From: Nitrospinaceae bacterium
GTDB taxonomy: Bacteria > Nitrospinota > Nitrospinia > Nitrospinales > Nitrospinaceae
Direction of reading: 5' to 3'
Assembly (NCBI GenBank): GCA_028278405.1
Contig: JANQEK010000033.1
Span: forward strand, 1-33,519
DNA: 33,519 bases
Notes under the pieces: model-generated
Seen by the model: only the letters and a program-made list of their open reading frames with translations
Told to the model about the DNA's origin: nothing
Databases searched by the model: none
Program-made: the position numbers and the translations under genes
In this document: positions 1 through 8,891 of the stretch, in pieces
How the letters are laid out: every line of letters begins with the position of its first letter
Numbering within the stretch: position 1 is the first letter of the stretch

Positions 1-967
<967 letters not shown>

Positions 968-1037
968 TAAAACTGAAAAAATTGTCCTCAAAGTACAATA
1001 AACGTTGGCACCCGCAAAATCATTTGGCACCTTTTAA

Positions 1038-1049
1038 TTTCAAAGAGCT
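1038..1049 (-). promoter_or_regulatory. rRNA leader boxA-like antitermination element
   Basis: On the minus strand the leader carries AGCTCTTTGAAA about 70 bases before the 16S 5' end and just downstream of the promoter. This resembles the boxA of rRNA leaders (TGCTCTTTAACA in E. coli), which recruits NusB/NusE for antitermination. The match is at the core CTCTTT; boxB was not identified. Confidence 0.55.
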
Positions 1050-1067
1050 ATAAAAGCAAAGTCGGGC

Positions 1068-1096
1068 AGCATATACCCACCAATGGGTTTCGTCAA
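1068..1096 (-). promoter_or_regulatory. Sigma-70-type promoter of the rRNA operon
   Basis: On the minus strand there is TTGACG (1091-1096), a 17-base spacer and TATGCT (1068-1073), with a GC-rich discriminator (GCCCGAC) immediately after the -10. An AT-rich tract just upstream (about 1097-1115) looks like an UP element. The predicted start is near 1061, leaving a leader of about 95 bases before the 16S 5' end. Strong -35/-10 elements with a GC-rich discriminator are typical of stringently controlled rRNA promoters. Confidence 0.75.
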
Positions 1097-1115
1097 CTAA
1101 AAAAATATTTAATTG

Positions 1116-1432
1116 AGAAATAGGGGGGATTCGGGGAGACATACCACCGCGTTTCCCCAAAAAATACCGCAAAATGCAAAGAGCTTTGCTTTGGTAATGT
1201 AACAATATAATGATCCGGAACGGGAACGGCAAGGATTTTTTGAAGGTTTTTGAAAAAAATTTGAGGGGTGGCTCTGGAGGATACTCGCCCTTGAATATCA
1301 ATAGTTTGCCCCCAGCCCAGGGACCCGGCAATATTTCTGAATTCTCCACTGGCTTTTCCGGCAGAATCCCATTATCGTACTTCAGTAATATCTTCCCGAG
1401 GTAGAAGAAAAACATTCCCCATTTTGCAATCA
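1116..1432. other. Intergenic region between rRNA promoter and first protein gene
   Basis: About 320 bases between the UP-like tract of the rRNA promoter and the ketopantoate-reductase-family gene. Long open frames cross it on both strands, but their translations are proline- and lysine-rich without recognisable motifs, so I read them as chance. It may hold factor-binding sites for the rRNA promoter and the promoter of the plus-strand gene; I could not identify a convincing -35/-10 pair for the latter. Confidence 0.5.
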
Positions 1433-2449
1433 ATGCCCGATTTGATCCACAAACCGATTCATATTTTAGGCGCCGGCGGGATTGGTGCCGTGCTGGCCTG
1501 GGGCCTGGCGCGGGAGGGGTATTCCGTAGTCCTGGTGGAGGCGCATCCCGGCAAGGTGGCCGAAGGACAAAAGGAAGGCGTCACCGTGGTCGGGTTGGGA
1601 ACGCAGGCGGTTCCCTTTGTCGCTTTCGAGGACTGGACGCCTCCGGATGAGGGTTTCGTTCTGCTATGCACCAAGACCTATGACAATCCGGCGGTGTTTG
1701 ACCGTTTGCCTGACAACACTTTTCTGGTCCCGGTCCAAAACGGATTCGATCCCCAACTGGAGCGACGGGACCATGCCGGGGAGGGGATTGCCTCCTTTGT
1801 ATCGGAATGCGAACGGGACCGCCCGATCACCCGGATCACCCGTCCGGGAAGCCTGCATATCGGGGGACGCCGTTCTATCACTGCCGAGGAGCGAACAGAG
1901 TTGGCTTCGCTGGCTGCGGCACTGGAAAAAGCGAAACTGTTTCCCGTCGAATTTGTAGAGGATGTCCGGCCTTACAAGGCGACCAAGCTGATGTACAATG
2001 CCGCCATCTCGCCCCTGGCAGCGGCAGCCGGTGTGGACAACGGAGAATTGCTGACAGACGGGCTGGCTAAAAAACTCTTCTTCGGTATGCTGCGCGAAAA
2101 TTACGCCATTCTCCAGCACGCCCATATTCCGCTGGCCCGTATCGGGCCGTTTCATCCTGATACGGTTTCTCTTATTTTAAAAACCCCCGGTTTGCCCACG
2201 TTTATGGCTCTGTTTTTTCGTCCTTCTCTGCGCGGCACCTATTGCTCCATGGCCCCCGATATTCCCATCGGCCGCACGGAAATCGAGGCTTATAACGGTC
2301 ACCTGATTCGCCTCGCAGGGGATTTCCCCTGTCCTTTAAACCGGGCGGCATTTGATCTGGTTGAGAAGGTGACGCGTGAAGGTCTGAAACCCGAGCGCAA
2401 ACATTTGCAGTATCTGGCGGATCATTTGCCGGAAGGAGTTCTGTCTTGA
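1433..2449 (+). CDS. Ketopantoate reductase (ApbA/PanE) family NADP-dependent reductase
   Basis: A 338-residue protein with an N-terminal Rossmann fold: GAGGIG at residues 13-18 is the GxGxxG dinucleotide motif directly after the first beta strand. The middle contains the family's helix with PYKATKLMYNAA, which corresponds to the lysine/asparagine active-site region, and the length suits the family. In PanE the reaction is NADPH-dependent reduction of 2-dehydropantoate to pantoate, but many paralogues act on other substrates. I chose ATG 1433 over the in-frame TTG at 1424; neither has a strong ribosome site. The stop overlaps the TTG start of the next gene by four bases, so the two are translationally coupled. 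A role in pantothenate synthesis is therefore not assured, and a lipid or sugar substrate shared with the HpnA-like neighbour is possible. Confidence 0.85.
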   Translation: MPDLIHKPIHILGAGGIGAVLAWGLAREGYSVVLVEAHPGKVAEGQKEGVTVVGLGTQAVPFVAFEDWTPPDEGFVLLCTKTYDNPAVFDRLPDNTFLVPVQNGFDPQLERRDHAGEGIASFVSECERDRPITRITRPGSLHIGGRRSITAEERTELASLAAALEKAKLFPVEFVEDVRPYKATKLMYNAAISPLAAAAGVDNGELLTDGLAKKLFFGMLRENYAILQHAHIPLARIGPFHPDTVSLILKTPGLPTFMALFFRPSLRGTYCSMAPDIPIGRTEIEAYNGHLIRLAGDFPCPLNRAAFDLVEKVTREGLKPERKHLQYLADHLPEGVLS

Positions 2450-3429
2450 TTCTCGTCACCGGCGGCGCCGGTTTTCTGGGTTCCCATCTGGTTACACAGC
2501 TGCTGGATGCGGGACATTCGGTGCGTGTTCTGGAACGGCCGGGAGCTTCGGTCGATCACCTCCCATTGGATCGCATTGAACTGGTCAGCGCCGACATTCG
2601 TGATGAGCCTGCTGTGCGCGAAGCTTCCAAAAATTGCGAGTACGTGTATCACCTCGCCGCAGATGCTAATTTATGGAGACGCGATCGCGGTGAATTCGAC
2701 AAAATCAATCGCCTCGGCACCGTACATGTCATGCGCGCCGCTCTCGACAACGGTGCCAAACGGATTTTGTACACCAGTACGGAGAGCATCCTGGTATCGC
2801 AGAATTCCAATGGTGGCGCCGTTGAGAACCTACGTCTACAGGCCAGCGACATGCTCGGTCCGTATTGCCTCAGCAAATTTCATGCAGAGGAAGAAGTCTT
2901 CCGTATGGTGGAGCAAGGGGCGCCCATCATTATTGTCAGTCCCACCTTGCCCGTCGGTCCCGGTGACCGTGGGAAAACCCCCCCGACGCGTATGTCTCTG
3001 GCTTTTTGCAAAGGAGAACTCCCGGCTTATTTGGATTGCCGGTTCAATCTCATCGACGCCCGGGATGCAGCCGCCGGAATGATTCTGGCAATGCAAAAGG
3101 GGAGGACTGGAATCCGTTATCTATTAGGAGGTGAGAACCTTCGGCTTTCGGATTGGCTGAGTATTTTGGGAAAGGAAACGGGTCAGCCGGTGCCGCGCTG
3201 GAAAGTGCCTTATGCCCTGGCGCTGGTGGTGGCATGGTTCAGTGAACTATGGGCCGATTATGTAACCGGCAAGATGCCGATGGCCACGATCACAGGGGTA
3301 CGCCTGACCCGACGCAATATGTTTTTTGATCACTCGGCCAGCCTGAAGGAACTCGGGCTGCACCCGCGCCCGATCCGCGAAGCCGCACACGATGCCGTTG
3401 CCTGGTACCGGTCGCAAGGATGGCTCTAA
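2446..3429 (+). CDS. hpnA: Hopanoid-associated NAD-dependent sugar epimerase (HpnA-like)
   Basis: An extended short-chain dehydrogenase of 327 residues. GGAGFLG at residues 6-12 is the NAD-binding motif, a YTST segment near residue 109 supplies the catalytic serine/threonine, and Y140-x3-K144 is the catalytic pair. The remembered HpnA pattern is well followed: GPxxKTPP-type loop after the substrate strand, LLGGENL near residue 225, and a C-terminal RRNMFFD segment. HpnA family members sit in hopanoid clusters and probably act on sugars used for hopanoid head groups. The start is TTG 2446, overlapping the upstream stop by four bases, with GGAAGGAG at 2431-2438 as ribosome site. It ends four bases into the convergent phosphatidyltransferase gene. 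No squalene-hopene cyclase is present here, so the hopanoid role is inferred from family only. Confidence 0.8.
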   Translation: MILVTGGAGFLGSHLVTQLLDAGHSVRVLERPGASVDHLPLDRIELVSADIRDEPAVREASKNCEYVYHLAADANLWRRDRGEFDKINRLGTVHVMRAALDNGAKRILYTSTESILVSQNSNGGAVENLRLQASDMLGPYCLSKFHAEEEVFRMVEQGAPIIIVSPTLPVGPGDRGKTPPTRMSLAFCKGELPAYLDCRFNLIDARDAAAGMILAMQKGRTGIRYLLGGENLRLSDWLSILGKETGQPVPRWKVPYALALVVAWFSELWADYVTGKMPMATITGVRLTRRNMFFDHSASLKELGLHPRPIREAAHDAVAWYRSQGWL

Positions 3430-4076
3430 GTTTCCGTTGGTGATTTCAATGTGAAATATTGCCAAACGGCATATATCAAAAACAGCGGCGCGCACACCGC
3501 AGCCGCAATCAGCAAATAAAACATTCCATCGAACCAGGCAAAGATACAAACGAGGAAGAGGGAATCGTCCAGGTCAATGCCATCGGGATAATTAAACGCT
3601 TCGCTGGGGTGACTGCCGCTTTCGTGCAGGCGGAACACGATCCAGAACGTCAATGCGATGGACAGTCCCGACAGCAAACCCATTTTCCACGCCCAGTGAC
3701 CCAGCGCGCTTTCGGTCAGACCGATACCAATTCCGAAAAACAACACCACGTTCACGACCGAGTCGCAGTACAGATCATACCAGTGTCCCCAAACCGATGA
3801 TTTGCCGCTCAACTTTGCCAGCTCACCATCGGCGCGATCCAGCAAAGCTGAAATAGCGAAAAGAATTCCTCCCCAGACCGTCCAAAAATAGTCGCCCATC
3901 GCGAAAGACGCGGCGGCAGCGATGCCGGTTAGCAGGCGCAGTGTCGTTAAATGATTGGGTGTGACGGGTGTGTGGACCAGGGGCCGGATGAGCCAGCGGC
4001 CCACATAGTGGACATAGGTTTTGGGAGGGGGGACATCCTCAGGTAGCTTGCGTTCGGGTTGAGCGGGTGCAGTCAT
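3426..4076 (-). CDS. CDP-alcohol phosphatidyltransferase family membrane protein
   Basis: A 216-residue integral membrane protein. The CDP-alcohol phosphotransferase signature is present in order: D80-x2-D83-G84-x2-A87-K88-x8-G97-x3-D101-x3-D105. These aspartates bind the metals and the CDP-linked donor. The family usually has arginine where this protein has Lys88. An N-terminal TPNHLTTLRLL segment (residues 39-49) precedes the first membrane helix, as is usual in the family, and several hydrophobic helices follow the signature. It starts 11 bases after the ABC exporter stop, so they form an operon. The alcohol acceptor (glycerophosphate, inositol phosphate, serine or other) cannot be told from sequence. 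The context with a lipid exporter and HpnA suggests envelope lipid synthesis. Confidence 0.85.
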   Translation of the reverse strand: MTAPAQPERKLPEDVPPPKTYVHYVGRWLIRPLVHTPVTPNHLTTLRLLTGIAAAASFAMGDYFWTVWGGILFAISALLDRADGELAKLSGKSSVWGHWYDLYCDSVVNVVLFFGIGIGLTESALGHWAWKMGLLSGLSIALTFWIVFRLHESGSHPSEAFNYPDGIDLDDSLFLVCIFAWFDGMFYLLIAAAVCAPLFLIYAVWQYFTLKSPTET

Positions 4077-4087
4077 ATTTTTTGCGT

Positions 4088-5878
4088 TTAGAATCTTTTG
4101 GTGATGGGATTCAAATTGGAGTGTTCGCTTTCTTCAACCGTTTCCAACTCGTGATCGATTTGCAGCGCTTTCAGGTTGTACAGGTATTGATAAAGGCCTT
4201 TGTGGTCCATCAACTCCTGATGAGTGCCGGTTTCCACGATCTGGCCTTTGTCCATCACCAGAATCTTGTCGGCGTTATGGATAGTCGACAGACGATGCGC
4301 GATAACGAAACTGGTCTTGCCCTGCATCAACCGTTCCAACGCTTCTTGAATGAGTTTCTCCGACTCGTTGTCCAGCGATGACGTCGCTTCGTCCAGAATT
4401 AATAGATGCGGATTCTTGAGTATGGCACGGGCGATCGCGATTCTCTGCCGCTGGCCGGCGGACAAACGAATACCTTTTTCGCCGACGATGGTTTGGTAAC
4501 CGTCCGGACATTCCTGAATAAACGGATCCGCATTGGCGGAACGTGCGGCTTCCTTAATTTCATCCAGTGTTGCTTCTTGCTTGGCGAAGCGAATGTTTTC
4601 CTCAATGGTGCCGCCGAACAGCAGGGTCTCCTGCGGCACCAGACCAATTTGCCGCCAGTAGCTCGTCATTTGAACGTCGCGGATGTTCTGGCCATCGACC
4701 AGAATTTCTCCCGCCACTGGATCGTAAAATCGGTGCAGCAGTTGCACCAGGGTTGTCTTGCCGGCGCCACTGGGTCCGACCAGTGCGACCATTTCACCCG
4801 GTTCGACACTGATGTTAAGTCCCTTGAGCACTTCCTGATCTTCCCGGTAATGGAATTTTAAATTTTTGATTTCTACCTTACCGGCGATTGTCTGCATGGG
4901 AGCGGCGTCGGGAGCGTCCTGCACTTCGGGCCGAGTGTCCAGAATTTCAAAAATACGTTCGCTGGCGCCCAGTCCCTCCTGAATGCGTGTGTACAGACGC
5001 GCGAAACTGCCCATAGGGCCGGCGATGATCATGGCATAGAGGATAAACGCGACCATTTCTCCCGGGGTGAGGTTGCCGGCGATGACTTCCCGTCCTCCGT
5101 ACCAGAGCAGAATCAGCGCCGAGAGAAAGGCGATGAAGCCGATCACCGGGCCGAAAAAAGCGGATATCTTGACGCGCTTCTTCGCGCTCTGAAAACTCTC
5201 TTCCACCGCGTCGTCAAAGCGCGTGATTTCCTGTTTCTGACGAACGAAGGATTTGACCAAAGACATGCCGCTGATGTTTTCCTCGATGATGGTTGTGGAA
5301 ACCGCGAGCTTGTCCTGGATTTCCCGCGACAGGTTTTTAAGTTTTTTGCCGAAGGTTTTGGCGAACAGCACCATGATCGGAGCCAGCACCAGAATCATAA
5401 AGGTCAGTTTCCAGTTCATGACGATGACAATGATGACGCCGCCGACGAGGCGGATCGATTGCTGGAGCAGGGTGGCGGGGACGTCGGTGATCACTCCTTC
5501 GATCGTGGTTACGTCGTTGGTCATACGCGACATGACTTCGCCGGTTCGTCGTTTCACAAAAAAACTGGTAGATAGAGTTTGCAGATGGTTGAAGATAATT
5601 TTTCGCAGGTCGGTGATGACGCGTTTCTCGGTAATGTCGTACAGATAATTGTGTGCGGTGGAAAACAGCATCTGCAGGAGGAACAGCAGCGCGATGGTCC
5701 ACGCCATGCGGTTGAGCAGGTCGATATCTTTGTTGACTTCGACCACATCCACCAACTGCTTCACGAACAGGGGAATTGCCAGATTGATCGCCGAAACCAG
5801 GACCAGAAACAAGCTTCCCCAGATGATGGCGGTTCGATATGGAATCAATAATTTGAACAGACGTTTGAAGTTGCGCAT
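4088..5878 (-). CDS. MsbA-type ABC exporter (fused membrane and ATPase domains)
   Basis: A 596-residue half-transporter. Six transmembrane helices occupy roughly residues 1-300. The nucleotide-binding domain follows with Walker A GPSGAGKT near residue 368, the ABC signature LSAGQ near 472, Walker B LLILDEA near 492, the D-loop SSLD and the H-loop histidine near 528. Length and architecture fit homodimeric lipid A/lipid or multidrug exporters (MsbA/BmrA type). I prefer ATG 5878 to the in-frame GTG at 5884; the ribosome site is weak either way. It is the first gene of a two-gene minus-strand operon with the phosphatidyltransferase, and is divergent from the prenyltransferase gene. A TATATT sequence at 5909-5914 (complement) could be its -10 element. 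Lipid flipping is the likely role given the neighbour; the substrate is not proven. Confidence 0.9.
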   Translation of the reverse strand: MRNFKRLFKLLIPYRTAIIWGSLFLVLVSAINLAIPLFVKQLVDVVEVNKDIDLLNRMAWTIALLFLLQMLFSTAHNYLYDITEKRVITDLRKIIFNHLQTLSTSFFVKRRTGEVMSRMTNDVTTIEGVITDVPATLLQQSIRLVGGVIIVIVMNWKLTFMILVLAPIMVLFAKTFGKKLKNLSREIQDKLAVSTTIIEENISGMSLVKSFVRQKQEITRFDDAVEESFQSAKKRVKISAFFGPVIGFIAFLSALILLWYGGREVIAGNLTPGEMVAFILYAMIIAGPMGSFARLYTRIQEGLGASERIFEILDTRPEVQDAPDAAPMQTIAGKVEIKNLKFHYREDQEVLKGLNISVEPGEMVALVGPSGAGKTTLVQLLHRFYDPVAGEILVDGQNIRDVQMTSYWRQIGLVPQETLLFGGTIEENIRFAKQEATLDEIKEAARSANADPFIQECPDGYQTIVGEKGIRLSAGQRQRIAIARAILKNPHLLILDEATSSLDNESEKLIQEALERLMQGKTSFVIAHRLSTIHNADKILVMDKGQIVETGTHQELMDHKGLYQYLYNLKALQIDHELETVEESEHSNLNPITKRF

Positions 5879-5988
5879 AGCCACTCAAAAAAGTAAATGT
5901 CCAAACAATATACAGGGAACCGATGTGACTAAAAAGGAATATTGTGAGTGGGTGCGGTACAATGGATTTTTTTTCAAAAGGAGCGGCG

Positions 5989-6843
5989 TTGATCGGTAAG
6001 CTCAAAATCATATTTTCGGATATCAAGATCCAGCATACGGTGTTCGCTCTGCCGTTCGCGGTGATGAGTGCTTTTCTGGCGACGGAGGGTCTTCCGGAAT
6101 GGGAAACACTCGGGTGGATTCTGCTGGCCATGTTCGGTGCCCGTAACGCTGCGATGGCTTTCAATCGAATGGTTGATGCGAAACTTGATGCACGCAATCC
6201 GCGCACGCAAAACCGGGCCTTGCCGGCAGGGGAGGTGACTCTCGCTCAGTACAGTATGTTCCTGTTAGTCTCTTCGGCGCTGTTGGTCTGGTCGAGTTAC
6301 ATGCTGAACCCGCTGGCGTTTTACCTGTCACCACTGGCACTGGCGATCGTGTTCTTTTATTCGATCACCAAACGTTTCACGGCGTGGTCGCATGTATACC
6401 TGGGGTTCGCATTGGCCTGCGCACCGGTCGGGGCGTGGGTGGCGGTGAAGGCGGAAATCTCTCTGGTGTCTCTGATCCTGGGTGCTGCCGTGGTGTTCTG
6501 GCTGACGGGATTCGACATCATTTATTCCTGTCTGGATGTGGAATCGGATCATAAAAATCAAGTCTATTCCGTACCCAAGCGGTTCGGGGTCGACCGCGCC
6601 CTGAAAATCGCTTACGCGGCCCATGGGATCATGATAGTATTCTTGTTTGGAATGTTGTGGCATCCGGCTCTTGGTGCGCTTTATGTATTGGGTGTTATTG
6701 GTGTTTCCGGGTTGCTGGTTTACGAACATTCACTGGTGAAAAATGATGACCTGTCCAAGGTCAATTTCGCCTTTTTTAATGTGAACGGCATCATCAGTAT
6801 CGGTTTGATGTGTGTCGTTATAGTCGATTGTATTTGGATTTAG
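5989..6843 (+). CDS. mqnP: UbiA-family prenyltransferase, menaquinone (futalosine) pathway MqnP type
   Basis: A 284-residue polytopic membrane protein that would attach the polyprenyl chain to the naphthoquinone precursor. The first Asp-rich motif is N59-R-x2-D63-x3-D67 followed by NPRTQNRALPAG, and the second is DVESDHKNQVYSVPKRFG near residue 195. Both are of the form seen in MqnP/UbiA of futalosine-pathway bacteria. The start is TTG 5989: AAAAGGAG lies five to six bases upstream, and a TACAAT -10-like hexamer at 5958-5963 would put the transcript start after the alternative ATG at 5962. The N-terminal pattern beginning at the TTG also fits the family. It is followed by the ArfA-like gene and mqnE, so it likely shares a transcript with them. 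Confidence 0.88.
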   Translation: MIGKLKIIFSDIKIQHTVFALPFAVMSAFLATEGLPEWETLGWILLAMFGARNAAMAFNRMVDAKLDARNPRTQNRALPAGEVTLAQYSMFLLVSSALLVWSSYMLNPLAFYLSPLALAIVFFYSITKRFTAWSHVYLGFALACAPVGAWVAVKAEISLVSLILGAAVVFWLTGFDIIYSCLDVESDHKNQVYSVPKRFGVDRALKIAYAAHGIMIVFLFGMLWHPALGALYVLGVIGVSGLLVYEHSLVKNDDLSKVNFAFFNVNGIISIGLMCVVIVDCIWI

Positions 6844-6858
6844 AAAGAAGGAACTGCT

Positions 6859-7080
6859 ATGAAAAAAACCATGGGTAAGAAAATCGAGATTATCAAGGAG
6901 AACCCTGTGGCTAAGGCATTGATGGGTCCGAGGTACCGGATGAAGGTGAAGGTTTCCAAAAAAGTCTACCGCAGGACGGAACAGAAGCGTAAAATGCGCG
7001 ATATGCTGAAAAACGAGAGTGGTCCCATGAGGTCATTGATAATCTTCAGTGGGTTGATGGGACCACTCTCGTTTTGCTGA
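6859..7080 (+). CDS. arfA: ArfA-like alternative ribosome-rescue factor with hairpin inside the 3' coding region
   Basis: A 73-residue basic protein. Residues 10-24 (IIKENPVAKALMGPR) match the ArfA N-terminal pattern around IKDNAIEALLHDP, followed by a lysine/arginine-rich middle (about residues 28-46) like the region of E. coli ArfA that enters the empty mRNA channel. The C-terminus (about residues 59-73) is hydrophobic and ends in Cys, as E. coli ArfA does. ArfA recruits RF2 to release peptides from ribosomes stalled on nonstop mRNA when tmRNA is lacking. The last 24 codons overlap a long inverted repeat at 7010-7075 that lies before the stop, as in known arfA genes. AAGAAGGAA just upstream is the ribosome site. 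Similarity is from memory over a short protein, so the hairpin is the main independent support. ArfA is described mainly in beta- and gammaproteobacteria. Confidence 0.72.
   Translation: MKKTMGKKIEIIKENPVAKALMGPRYRMKVKVSKKVYRRTEQKRKMRDMLKNESGPMRSLIIFSGLMGPLSFC
7010..7075 (+). promoter_or_regulatory. Long hairpin inside the arfA-like coding sequence (probable RNase III/termination site)
   Basis: Arms 7010-7028 and 7057-7075 are perfectly complementary over 19 base pairs. Pairing continues in register through the 28-base interior with a few mismatches and G-U pairs, ending with a six-pair stem (7034-7039 with 7046-7051) and a six-base loop. The stop codon TGA is at 7078-7080, after the hairpin. 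In E. coli arfA a hairpin in this position is cut by RNase III, and in some species it acts as a terminator, yielding mRNA without a stop codon whose product is tagged by tmRNA. Four U residues follow the stem, so weak intrinsic termination is also possible. Confidence 0.85.
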
Positions 7081-7099
7081 ATCGTGATAAGGTAACGTA

Positions 7100-8191
7100 A
7101 TGTTTGATTATCTGGATAGCAGATTAAAACCAATGGAAGCCAAGGTAGAGGCGGGAGAACGCCTGTCCTTTGAGGAAGGGGTAACTCTGTTCGAAACATT
7201 CGACCTTCTCGGTGTGGGGCATCTGGCCAATATCCGCCGGGAACAGATGAACGGGAACAACACGTACTTTATCCATAACCGGCACATCAATCCCACCAAT
7301 ATCTGCATTCACAGCTGCCAGTTCTGTGCGTTCGGCGTGAAAGCCGATGCGCCCAACGCCTACGAGAAATCACTGGATGAAATCTTTGCAGATGCCGGCG
7401 CATACCGGGGAGGGGAGGTCAGTGAATTCCATATCGTTGGCGGGCTGCATCCGGACTGGCCGTATCAGTTTTATCTGGATATGGTGAGGGGTCTGAAAGA
7501 CCGGTTTCCGGAGGTTCATATTCAGGCGTTTACTGCGGTGGAGTTGCATTATCTGGCCGAACTGGCCGACAAGCCTTTGCGCGATACGTTGCTGGAATTG
7601 AGAGAGGCGGGACTGGGTTCGATTCCGGGAGGCGGAGCGGAAATTTTTGCCAGCCGGTGCCGGAAGAAAATCTGTAACGATAAAATCACCGGAGAAGAAT
7701 GGCTGGAAGTTCACGAAACAGCGCATGAGGTGGGATTGAAAAGCAACGCCACCATGTTGTACGGCCATTTGGAAACCATCGAAGAACGAGTCGATCATCT
7801 GGTGCGTCTCCGGGGACTGCAGGACCGCACCGGCGGATTTGTTACGTTTATTCCGCTGTCGTTTCACCCCGAAAATACGCCATTGGAATTTTTACCCTCC
7901 ACCAGCGGTCAGTTGGACCTGCGTGCGCTGGCGGTTTCGCGTTTGATGCTGGACAATTTTCCACACGTCAAAGCTTTCTGGATCATGATCACTCCGAAAA
8001 TTGCCCAGATGTCTCTGGCGATGGGAGTCGATGATATGGACGGCACGGTGGTGGAGGAGAAGATCATTCATGCCGCCGGTGCCTGCACCGACCAGATATT
8101 CCACCGACAGACCATTGTCGATATGATTCGAGAAGCGGGCCGGACCCCCATGGAGCGGGATACCTTGTACGAAACCCCCCAACTGGTTTAA
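7100..8191 (+). CDS. mqnE: Aminofutalosine synthase MqnE (radical SAM)
   Basis: A 363-residue radical SAM enzyme. The cluster motif CxxxCxxC is at C69, C73 and C76, within FIHNRHINPTNIC...CQFCAF, which is the MqnE form rather than the MqnC form. GGLHPDWP and IPGGGAEIF segments and the C-terminal EAGRTPMERDTLYE are also typical. It joins the enolpyruvyl product of chorismate to adenosine to make 6-amino-6-deoxyfutalosine, an early step of the futalosine route to menaquinone. It starts 19 bases after the arfA-like stop, so both probably come from the mqnP transcript unless the arfA hairpin terminates it. Termination there would also lower mqnE expression. Confidence 0.93.
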   Translation: MFDYLDSRLKPMEAKVEAGERLSFEEGVTLFETFDLLGVGHLANIRREQMNGNNTYFIHNRHINPTNICIHSCQFCAFGVKADAPNAYEKSLDEIFADAGAYRGGEVSEFHIVGGLHPDWPYQFYLDMVRGLKDRFPEVHIQAFTAVELHYLAELADKPLRDTLLELREAGLGSIPGGGAEIFASRCRKKICNDKITGEEWLEVHETAHEVGLKSNATMLYGHLETIEERVDHLVRLRGLQDRTGGFVTFIPLSFHPENTPLEFLPSTSGQLDLRALAVSRLMLDNFPHVKAFWIMITPKIAQMSLAMGVDDMDGTVVEEKIIHAAGACTDQIFHRQTIVDMIREAGRTPMERDTLYETPQLV

Positions 8192-8269
8192 ATTCAGCAA
8201 TTTCTTGCATCGGGACCAAATTCCCTTATACTTAAATTATGTAGGTACCCAAAAATCTAGGGCTTTTGC

Positions 8270-8298
8270 TTGACTCTTTTACATAGACAGTTTATTTA
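8270..8298 (+). promoter_or_regulatory. Candidate promoter of the cheY-cheX unit
   Basis: TTGACT at 8270-8275 and an AT-rich -10-like TATTTA at 8293-8298 are 17 bases apart in the 250-base gap before cheY. The -35 is good, the -10 poor. The leader downstream carries two short inverted repeats: CAGAA/TTCTG near 8346-8359, and AAGCGAG/CTCGCTT near 8363-8393. These could form hairpins in the 5' untranslated region. Confidence 0.35.
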
Positions 8299-8441
8299 AT
8301 TTATATGGTGTTTGTATCGCTCTTCAGCCGAATGCAAAGGGCTTCAGAATATCTTCTGCATCAAGCGAGTCTGGCTTCTGAACGGGCTCGCTTTAGTTTG
8401 ATTAACTGCTGTGGTTCCCGGTGAAATAAGGAAAGGAAATT

Positions 8442-8828
8442 ATGGGTTACGAAACCAAAAAGGTGATGGTGGTGGATGATTCTTCAGTGATGCGTCAAAT
8501 TATCAAGAATAATTTGAAGCAGCTGGGTTTTGAACATACGAATCTGCTGGATGCTGAAGATGGAGAACAGGCCTTGAAAAAAATCGGTGAAGCGGGAGTG
8601 GATCTGGTGGTCTCGGATTGGAATATGCCGAAAATGACGGGGATTGATCTTTTGAAAGCCGTCCGGTCCGATGGAGACCTGAAGGAACTTCCTTTTCTGA
8701 TGGTCACCTCGGAAGCCGACCGGGACAAAATTATGGAAGCTGTTCAGGCGGGCGTGAATCAGTACATTGTCAAACCATTCAATGCCTCCCAATTGGAAGA
8801 AAAGATCAAAGAAATCTTCCCGGGTTGA
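8442..8828 (+). CDS. cheY: CheY-type single-domain response regulator
   Basis: A 128-residue stand-alone receiver domain. The acidic pair D12-D13 and phosphoacceptor D59 (in SDWNMPKMTG) are present, as are the switch Thr89 and Lys111 (VKPF). The length and the lack of an output domain fit CheY, which carries the signal from CheA to the flagellar switch. A strong ribosome site (AAGGAAAGGAAA) precedes ATG 8442. A CheX-type phosphatase gene follows 63 bases downstream, which suggests that this protein is its substrate. No CheA or receptor is in the window. Confidence 0.92.
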   Translation: MGYETKKVMVVDDSSVMRQIIKNNLKQLGFEHTNLLDAEDGEQALKKIGEAGVDLVVSDWNMPKMTGIDLLKAVRSDGDLKELPFLMVTSEADRDKIMEAVQAGVNQYIVKPFNASQLEEKIKEIFPG

Positions 8829-8891
8829 AGTCTTTACTTTTCTCCCCAACTCTTTGTTGTCTACGCAAGTCAGCTCAGGAAAAGGAAACTG

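Noticed and set aside
1020-1433. A 137-codon frame on the minus strand
   Set aside because: It runs through the rRNA promoter and leader, starts at no ribosome site and has no recognisable motif.
1664-2155. A 163-codon antisense frame
   Set aside because: It is a shadow of the ketopantoate-reductase-family gene, whose motifs are clear on the other strand.
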